This document shows positions 1 to 5,216 of a DNA stretch of 11,632 nucleotides, piece by piece. The stretch is taken from contig CADCQX010000246.1 in assembly GCA_902803695.1 (NCBI GenBank), positions 1 to 11,632 of the forward strand. Direction: 5' to 3'. The notes beneath the pieces are model-generated. The model ran no database searches. It saw nothing but the letters and a program-made list of their open reading frames with translations, and was not told where the DNA came from. This stretch comes from Oscillospiraceae bacterium (GTDB lineage Bacteria > Bacillota > Clostridia > Saccharofermentanales > Saccharofermentanaceae). A program made the translations under genes and the position numbers. The stretch's first letter is position 1. Each line of letters starts with the position of its first letter.

Positions 1-1035
1 GAGCGTAAGGATATCGCGATCTTGAGCGTAGGAAATTCCGAAGAGATCAACAAGGCTTTTGAAGGATGTGAGCATCTCCTCATCAAGGATCAGGCTGACT
101 ACAAGGCTGACTTTATGTCTTTCGTTAGGCGTTTCAAGATGTGGTGCGGCAAGATCGAATTCGAGCCGATCTTCGAAGAACTCAACATGACGGAAGAGCC
201 GGGGATTACTGTTGTTAAGACATCTGCTGATAATGTTTTCAAATATAAGGGTACAACTGAGCACAAGGTCGGATATTTTGCTTACTACAACAACGGCATT
301 TTTGACAAAGGACCTGTTCCGCTCGTTCTCGGATTCCACGGCGGCGGAGATTGCTCCATGTATCTGACATTTGTTGCAGGCTGGTGGGAAGTTTGCCATG
401 ATCATGATTTCCTCTTCGTATCTGTTGAGAATCATCTTGATGTACCTGCTGCCGAGATCATCCAGCTTCTCGATCATCTTAAGAGCAGATATAACATCGA
501 TGAGAAGAGGATCTATGCTTCGGGCTTCTCAATGGGCAGCGGAAAGACATGGAACCTTTATCAGGAATATCCGGAGATCCTGGCTGGAGTCGCACCATGC
601 AGTGCTCTTTTCCCGATGAAGGAGAACTGGTTCGGACTCTCACTCGGAGATCCGCGTCTTAACATGGATAAGGCAGTTCCGATCTTCTATTCAGGCGGAG
701 AAGAATCACCGCTTCCTGAACTTCCTAATCAGGCTGAATCCTGTCTCGACAGACTAAAGTATGCTGCAGAAGTCAATAAGCTCAAGGAGAGATTCACTTC
801 TGTTGATTATGCCGATAAGGATAACTGGGAGGATAAGTTCTACGCTATCCCGGGTGATAAGGTTGAGAAATACTATGATGAGACCAGAGACAGTTATCTC
901 ACGGTAAATTACTATGAGAGCGAAGACGGCGTAATAAGAACAGCTTTCGGAAGTGTCAGCGGTCAGCAGCATGAGTGCAGACATCATTCGGTGGAGACAG
1001 CCTGGAACTTCATCTCACAGTTCAGTAAAGAATAA
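1..1035 (+). CDS. Esterase of the alpha/beta-hydrolase fold (5' end outside window)
   Basis: The reading frame is open from base 1, so the start probably lies upstream; a TTG at 22 is the first possible start inside the window but has no convincing ribosome binding site. Numbering from that TTG, the protein shows an oxyanion-type FHGGGD segment (about 105-110), a GFSMG nucleophile elbow with the likely catalytic Ser170, and a late His-rich segment QQHECRHHS (about 315-323) that could supply the catalytic His. This pattern matches PHB-depolymerase or feruloyl/acetyl-esterase-like hydrolases, which cleave esters of acids or sugars. No signal peptide is visible, but the N-terminus is missing, so location is unknown. 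Family membership is well supported; the substrate is not. It ends just before a terminator shared with the opposing coaX gene. Confidence 0.8.
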   Translation, partial: ERKDIAILSVGNSEEINKAFEGCEHLLIKDQADYKADFMSFVRRFKMWCGKIEFEPIFEELNMTEEPGITVVKTSADNVFKYKGTTEHKVGYFAYYNNGIFDKGPVPLVLGFHGGGDCSMYLTFVAGWWEVCHDHDFLFVSVENHLDVPAAEIIQLLDHLKSRYNIDEKRIYASGFSMGSGKTWNLYQEYPEILAGVAPCSALFPMKENWFGLSLGDPRLNMDKAVPIFYSGGEESPLPELPNQAESCLDRLKYAAEVNKLKERFTSVDYADKDNWEDKFYAIPGDKVEKYYDETRDSYLTVNYYESEDGVIRTAFGSVSGQQHECRHHSVETAWNFISQFSKE

Positions 1036-1051
1036 AGAAATAATTCATACA

Positions 1052-1081
1052 AAAAGAGCTTCGGTAATCCGAAGCTCTTTT
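1052..1081. terminator. Bidirectional intrinsic terminator between esterase and coaX
   Basis: A perfect 13-bp stem (1052-1064 pairing with 1069-1081) closes a TAAT loop. The stem core is GAGCTTCGG, flanked by A and T runs, so both strands end in a T tract. The T run is longer in the minus direction (five T), which suits termination of coaX best; it can also end the esterase transcript. Confidence 0.9.
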
Positions 1082-1099
1082 GCTATGAACTGATTGATC

Positions 1100-1864
1100 T
1101 CACTGATTTTTATAGTAGACATCGATAAGGCCTTTGAGGATCAGATCTTCATCGATGATTATCTTGTGCTTGCACAAAGGAGCTACTATCGAAGCATATC
1201 TGCCTGTAGCAGTTAACACGCATTTTTCTCCGTATTCCTCTTCGATCCTGTCTATCATGCCGTCGATCAGAGCTGCGTTTTGGAATATCAGACCGCTCTT
1301 CATGCTGTCTATGGTATTCGTGCCTATTACTTTCTTTGGTGTCTCGAAAGCAATGTTCGGAAGTTGAGATGTCTTACTGCTCAGAGCTTCTGCTTCAATA
1401 CCCATTCCTGCTCCGATAGATGTTCCCGCAAAATTCTTATCCTTGTCGATAAGGGAGAAAGCGGTTGCTGTTCCCATATAGATATTGATCTGCGGAACGC
1501 CGTATTCTTTGATTCCTGCAACAGCTGAAACGACCAGATCGCTTCCGAGCTGTGCCGGATTATCGATCTTTATCTTAAGACCGGATTTAACCCCCGGGCC
1601 TACTATGATAGGGTCGATCGAGGTCAATCTGGTAACGGCATTCTTTATGGTTCCCGTTACCTGAGGAACGACGGAAGAGATTATGGCACCCTCGATCTTT
1701 TCGACGCTTTGATCGTTGAAATCCAATGCGGATCTGAGAAGAGAAGCGTATTCCAGATCGGTATAGGATTTTACCGTGGAAATAAGTTCGGTAAATAACA
1801 GTTTGCGTTCCTTAAAACATCCCAAAACAATATGAGTGTTTCCGATATCGATAGCCAGTACCAT
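1100..1864 (-). CDS. coaX: Type III pantothenate kinase (CoaX), with an altered active-site motif
   Basis: CoaX phosphorylates pantothenate with ATP, the first step of coenzyme A synthesis, in the cytoplasm. The 254 residues match the family length. Visible motifs are the N-terminal DIGNTH phosphate loop with Asp6, SVVPQVT (64-70), the GPGVKSGL and DNPAQLGSD segment with Asp109 (the family GAD motif), GTATAF (131-136), and the C-terminal NAALIDGMIDRI and TATGR regions. Two family positions differ: the DxGTAT Asp is Tyr129 (codon at 1478-1480, TAT on the coding strand), and the usual TGG is TGR. The start has a good GGAGG site, and only 14 bases separate it from the upstream ECF gene, so the two are co-transcribed. 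Identity is firm; full catalytic activity is less certain because of Tyr129. Confidence 0.9.
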   Translation of the reverse strand: MVLAIDIGNTHIVLGCFKERKLLFTELISTVKSYTDLEYASLLRSALDFNDQSVEKIEGAIISSVVPQVTGTIKNAVTRLTSIDPIIVGPGVKSGLKIKIDNPAQLGSDLVVSAVAGIKEYGVPQINIYMGTATAFSLIDKDKNFAGTSIGAGMGIEAEALSSKTSQLPNIAFETPKKVIGTNTIDSMKSGLIFQNAALIDGMIDRIEEEYGEKCVLTATGRYASIVAPLCKHKIIIDEDLILKGLIDVYYKNQ

Positions 1865-1878
1865 GACATATCCTCCAA

Positions 1879-2487
1879 TTATTCTTCAATAAGTTTAGCC
1901 TTGAAAAGAGCTGTTCCGATAGCACCTGTAAGGATGAAAGCAGCGATTGCTTCAAATATCGCATTGACGCCGACGATGGAAGCAAAGAGCGTGATCACGT
2001 TAAGTGAAGAGTCAAGTCCAGTAGCTTCGCTGACAGTAACCTTGCCGAAAAGACCGATAAGAGCTCCGACAAAAAGTATAGTGTTGAAAAGCGCAGCAGA
2101 AAGACCTGTTACAGATGATCTAACAGGAGCATTCTTTGTGAACTTCGAGATCAGTTTGAATACAAGACCTGCAAGGAATCCTGCTAATGCTCTGCAGACT
2201 ACGCACATGATGAAAGTGAAGACCACGTTTTTCTCTGCAAGAAAAGTTCCGAACAGATCCATTCCGAAGCATTGAGCGAAACTCGTGATTCCGAATACAG
2301 TTCCCAGGATCGCGCCTGCGACAGGACCCTTGGCAAGAGCACCTAATGCAACAGGTATCATGAGAAATGAGATTGAGACTACGCCGATCTTCAGATAACC
2401 GACAGGTGTAAAAGCCATAAGGACTATAAGTCCCGTAAGAATGCCTAAGACCGCAATGGTCTTGGTCTTTTGATTTTGTTTTGCCAT
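1879..2487 (-). CDS. ECF transporter S component, probably for pantothenate
   Basis: A 202-residue integral membrane protein with about six hydrophobic helices (roughly 10-30, 34-50, 54-72, 88-112, 127-148 and 165-190). It has the S-component hallmarks of small-residue-rich helices and an ALGALAKGPVAG segment followed by LGTVFGITSF, as in vitamin-binding subunits of energy-coupling factor transporters. Such proteins bind the vitamin and use a shared EcfAAT energising module encoded elsewhere. The gene lies 14 bases upstream of coaX on the same strand, which points to pantothenate as substrate (PanT-like), with uptake feeding directly into phosphorylation. The start is fixed by an AAGGAGG site 7 bases upstream. 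The S-component call is confident; the substrate is inferred from context. Confidence 0.85.
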   Translation of the reverse strand: MAKQNQKTKTIAVLGILTGLIVLMAFTPVGYLKIGVVSISFLMIPVALGALAKGPVAGAILGTVFGITSFAQCFGMDLFGTFLAEKNVVFTFIMCVVCRALAGFLAGLVFKLISKFTKNAPVRSSVTGLSAALFNTILFVGALIGLFGKVTVSEATGLDSSLNVITLFASIVGVNAIFEAIAAFILTGAIGTALFKAKLIEE

Positions 2488-2623
2488 TGCAAAACCTCCT
2501 TAGTTATTATTCCCCGTTCGAGGATATAGTTACTTCGTAAACTCCGATCCTTTTAAGACCTCCGTCAGATTCCCGTAAGATACCTGCGTATTGAGCGTCT
2601 TTTCGAAAAAGAACATAGTTTAC
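2488..2623 (-). promoter_or_regulatory. Structured leader of the ECF-coaX operon (candidate riboswitch or attenuator)
   Basis: The predicted minus-strand start falls near 2623, leaving about 135 nt before the ATG. The leader's first bases (complement of 2617-2623) pair perfectly over 7 bp with the complement of 2537-2543. A further 3-bp match lies beyond a 2-nt internal loop (2626-2628 with 2532-2534), though it extends slightly beyond the predicted start. Inside lies a 6-bp hairpin with arms TCTTTT and AAAAGA. The region between the closing stem and the ribosome binding site holds GGAT/ATCC complementarity. I recognise no known riboswitch consensus. No clear terminator is present, so any control might be at translation. 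Confidence 0.4.
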
Positions 2624-2629
2624 AGAGTG

Positions 2630-2659
2630 ATTATACATTATTAAAACGATTATTGTATA
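2630..2659 (-). promoter_or_regulatory. Promoter for the ECF-coaX operon
   Basis: On the minus strand a consensus -10 TATAAT (complement of 2630-2635) is preceded, after an 18-bp spacer, by TATACA (complement of 2654-2659), a 4/6 match to the -35 consensus. It overlaps the opposing promoter in a symmetric arrangement. Confidence 0.6.
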
Positions 2660-2661
2660 AT
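2632..2661 (+). promoter_or_regulatory. Promoter for the small membrane protein gene
   Basis: A consensus -10 TATAAT sits at 2656-2661, and TATACA at 2632-2637 is a possible weak -35 at 18-bp spacing. The predicted start near 2668 leaves a leader of about 22 bases carrying the AGGGG site used by the ATG at 2690. Confidence 0.6.
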
Positions 2662-2689
2662 GAAAAAAAGCTTTTAGGGGTTGAGCATT

Positions 2690-3214
2690 ATGAATAAAGA
2701 GCGTCTGGTCGGAATAATAATGTCAGTCATTGTTTCAGCCGCAATGGGAGCTGTTTCTGCTGCCCTTGTTATTCACACAAACCCGAATGCCTCTAAAGTG
2801 CATTCCGTTGGGCTTATTTATGCTTCAAATATCCTGTTGTCCATAGTTCTCGGAATGATAATTACGATCGTTCTTCCTCTCGGAAGACTTGGATCATCAC
2901 TTGCCCGTAAGGCTCATGCTGCACCGCCGAGTCTTAAGTTTATCCTCTTGAATGCCATCCCGAATTCCGTTGGCAATACGTTGATAATCAGTATGGTCTT
3001 AAGTTTTGTAGGTGTTCTTACTGCAAGGCTTAAACTTTCGGAAGAGGCATTAAACCAACTTCCTCCGTTTGTTATTATGTGGCTCGGAAGCTGGGCAAAG
3101 CTTATTCTGCCGACACTTATCATAAGCTACGTTCTCTCCATCGTTCTTGCTCCGATAGTAGCAAGACTTGTCGGATTTAACGGACCTCAGAAAGGGCAGG
3201 GCCCCAAGAAGTAG
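2690..3214 (+). CDS. Small multi-pass membrane protein, DUF2798-like
   Basis: Starting at the ATG at 2690, the product has 174 residues. I prefer this to the in-frame TTG at 2681 because the AGGGG ribosome binding site (2676-2680) abuts that TTG but is 9 bases from the ATG. There are four strongly hydrophobic segments (about 5-27, 40-62, 84-107 and 126-155), with a positively charged loop between helices 2 and 3 and a basic GPQKGQGPKK tail. The opening IIMSVIVSAAMG and the later WLGSWAKLILPTLIISYVLS resemble the two helices of DUF2798 proteins, perhaps duplicated; function is unknown. The gene diverges from the ECF-coaX operon and converges on the lipase-like gene with only 10 bases between stop codons and no visible terminator, so the two transcripts may overlap. 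Confidence 0.7.
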   Translation: MNKERLVGIIMSVIVSAAMGAVSAALVIHTNPNASKVHSVGLIYASNILLSIVLGMIITIVLPLGRLGSSLARKAHAAPPSLKFILLNAIPNSVGNTLIISMVLSFVGVLTARLKLSEEALNQLPPFVIMWLGSWAKLILPTLIISYVLSIVLAPIVARLVGFNGPQKGQGPKK

Positions 3215-3224
3215 TCATAGAGGA

Positions 3225-5141
3225 TCAATTTTTCTTTTTACGTTTAATGAGGATCACTGCTACTGCAACTCCGGAGGCGATTGCGGCGACACCAAGTGTT
3301 GCGGCGATAACAGGGATTGCGAAGTTGTTCGAAGAAGACGACTTCTTTTTGGATCTCTTTTCCTTTTCAGGAGCAACGCTTTCATTCGTCTCAGCTATTT
3401 CTTCAGTTTCAACAACGGTCGGCTCCGGGACTTCTTCGAAATCAGCATATACGGTTGTGTCCCTTGTAACGGTAAAGGAATAGTACGGATCAGTAGAAAG
3501 GATATTTCCGTTCTCGTCGTACCATCCGTTGAAGATCCATTTTTCTTCATCATAATCACAGTTGACCACTGAGAGGAAATTCTTTTTAAGAACGGACTCT
3601 CCGCTAATGGTCGGAATATCTCCGCTAAGTTCGTTTCTGAACTCGACATTAGTTTCGTAATACGGATCACTGTCATCATATCTGATCCATGCGAGCACTA
3701 CGTCGTAGAAGTGAGCGCTGGCGATATATAATGCATTTCCAAGAAGTGTTGACATCATCTCGCAATCGGCAAATGCAAGACCGATCATGGTTGAAGCTCC
3801 GGAATCCATTCTAAAGGCTTTGCCGATGAGGCGGAGAAGAGACAGGAGTTTAGCATCATCCAATTGGAAAGAAGAACTTGTGTCGATCACAATGGAAGAC
3901 TTTAAGGATGCGATCGTCTCGACATACATCTGGTCTTCTTCAAAACACTCGGTAAGGAATGTTGTCATCGTATCAGCTCCGAGCAGAGTGCTGAATGCGC
4001 CCATAGCTGAACCCTGGGTATCGATCGCACCGCTATATGTCAATTCGAAGAAATACATGAATGCATCCTGATAGTAATCCACGTAAGTCTCTCTGTCGGA
4101 TATTGCAGGGATAGGATCAAGACCGTGTTTTTCTCTTGATTTATTAACACTGTCAGGAATAGTATCATCGCTCATGAAATCGTAGAATTTCGCGTAGAAG
4201 CTGATGACATTATACTGTTCGTCGGCAACTCCTCCGAATATACCGCCCTGACCCAAAGCGGCCTGAAGATCAAGTTTCCTTACGGTGAAATCCTCAGTGT
4301 AGAGAGGTTCTGTTGTGTCGATATTCGGATTTTTAAGAGACAGGACCTTAGTAGGCTCTCCAAGGTATACGATCTTGCCGTATTTCTTGAATCCCCACTT
4401 TGAAGGAGCGGTTCTGTTTACTACATCCATGCAATTTACGAGATTATAGATGCATGTGCAGTCCCATTCATCCTGAACACCGCTCGGTGCATTGAAAGTA
4501 TAGACATACAGGTCATTCTGGCTTTTGACCAGTTTTTCCTCAACGATGGATCTGGCGGACATATAAGAGATCGCGCCTGCACGGCTGTAACCTTGAACCC
4601 AGATCTTAACGTTCTCTTTGTCTATGGAATGATCATTCATATATCCTTTAAGAAACTCGAAAGCGCGTTTTGAATTGTTGTCGAATCCCTGATGGTTTCC
4701 GGTCTTTCCGACATTGAAGTTGTCGGCCCACTCGATACCGTAGTTAACGCGTCTGACACCCATTACCACAAGATCTTTAGTAATGCCGTCGATCGTTATC
4801 TTCTTACTAGCGACCATGACGCCGATCTTGTCGGAATCAGTAGTGTTATCGTATCCGTCATTGAATTCGATATCCGTAAAGCCGAGCTCAGCGTAAAAAC
4901 TCTTTGCTGTCGATTTGCTTTCCGTAGCAACAGAAGCGATAAGGGAAATATCTGCAAGCGGCGTTGAATAGCTGCTTGAATCCTGTGCAAAAAGGGAATC
5001 ACTGTAATAATACTCGACACACATGCCTGATGCATCGAAAACGCCTGTTACTGCCGCATTTACATTCTGTCCCTTCTGGAAGGACATCAAGGCTGTGAAA
5101 GCGATTATGAAAGACAATATACAAGCAAATACTTTTTTCAT
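3225..5141 (-). CDS. Exported lipase-like alpha/beta-hydrolase with a C-terminal surface anchor
   Basis: The 638-residue protein begins with a Sec signal peptide (MKKVFACILS onward, likely cleaved near NVNAA, residue 29-30). The hydrolase domain has the nucleophile elbow WVQGYSRAG with Ser186, an Asp in NCMDVVN (Asp239), and a His in SAHFYDVVLAWI (His477), a credible Ser-Asp-His triad of class 3 lipase-like proteins. A C-terminal FNGWYDENG to TTVYADFEE stretch (about 536-570) is an InlB B-type repeat, as found on Gram-positive surface proteins. An acidic then Lys/Ser-rich spacer leads to a membrane helix (about 607-632) and an IKRKKKN stop-transfer tail. It probably acts outside the cell while tethered to the membrane; the substrate is unknown. 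The start lacks a clear Shine-Dalgarno site. It diverges from the cellulase gene. Confidence 0.8.
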   Translation of the reverse strand: MKKVFACILSFIIAFTALMSFQKGQNVNAAVTGVFDASGMCVEYYYSDSLFAQDSSSYSTPLADISLIASVATESKSTAKSFYAELGFTDIEFNDGYDNTTDSDKIGVMVASKKITIDGITKDLVVMGVRRVNYGIEWADNFNVGKTGNHQGFDNNSKRAFEFLKGYMNDHSIDKENVKIWVQGYSRAGAISYMSARSIVEEKLVKSQNDLYVYTFNAPSGVQDEWDCTCIYNLVNCMDVVNRTAPSKWGFKKYGKIVYLGEPTKVLSLKNPNIDTTEPLYTEDFTVRKLDLQAALGQGGIFGGVADEQYNVISFYAKFYDFMSDDTIPDSVNKSREKHGLDPIPAISDRETYVDYYQDAFMYFFELTYSGAIDTQGSAMGAFSTLLGADTMTTFLTECFEEDQMYVETIASLKSSIVIDTSSSFQLDDAKLLSLLRLIGKAFRMDSGASTMIGLAFADCEMMSTLLGNALYIASAHFYDVVLAWIRYDDSDPYYETNVEFRNELSGDIPTISGESVLKKNFLSVVNCDYDEEKWIFNGWYDENGNILSTDPYYSFTVTRDTTVYADFEEVPEPTVVETEEIAETNESVAPEKEKRSKKKSSSSNNFAIPVIAATLGVAAIASGVAVAVILIKRKKKN

Positions 5142-5145
5142 ACTC

Positions 5146-5198
5146 TGATTTTATCATGAATGACGGGACAGACGTTAGTGCTTTATGTGATAAAATCA
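5146..5198. promoter_or_regulatory. Paired 11-bp palindromes in the lipase/cellulase divergent control region
   Basis: TGATAAAATCA occurs at 5188-5198 on the plus strand and at 5146-5156 on the minus strand, in opposite orientation with centres 42 bp apart (about four helical turns). Each contains TAAAAT, a 5/6 match to a -10 box, correctly placed for the gene it faces. The right copy extends to an imperfect 17-bp palindrome (5185-5201). A 7-bp inverted repeat, CAGACGT at 5169-5175 and ACGTCTG at 5198-5204, overlaps it. No good -35 box is visible on either side. This could be two core promoters, operators for one regulator, or both. Confidence 0.5.
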
Positions 5199-5216
5199 CG
5201 TCTGAGGTGTAATTTT

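Noticed and set aside
5185..5201. CRP-type site (TGTGA-N6-TCACA)
   Set aside because: The half-sites TGTGA and TCACG are 5 bases apart instead of 6, the motif sits on the -10 rather than upstream, and its core recurs on the other gene; a generic palindrome is a safer description.
5160..5216. Upstream ATG start for the cellulase
   Set aside because: It would put 19 residues before the signal peptide, lies inside the promoter region and lacks a ribosome binding site; the ATG at 5217 has GAGG and begins the lipoprotein signal.
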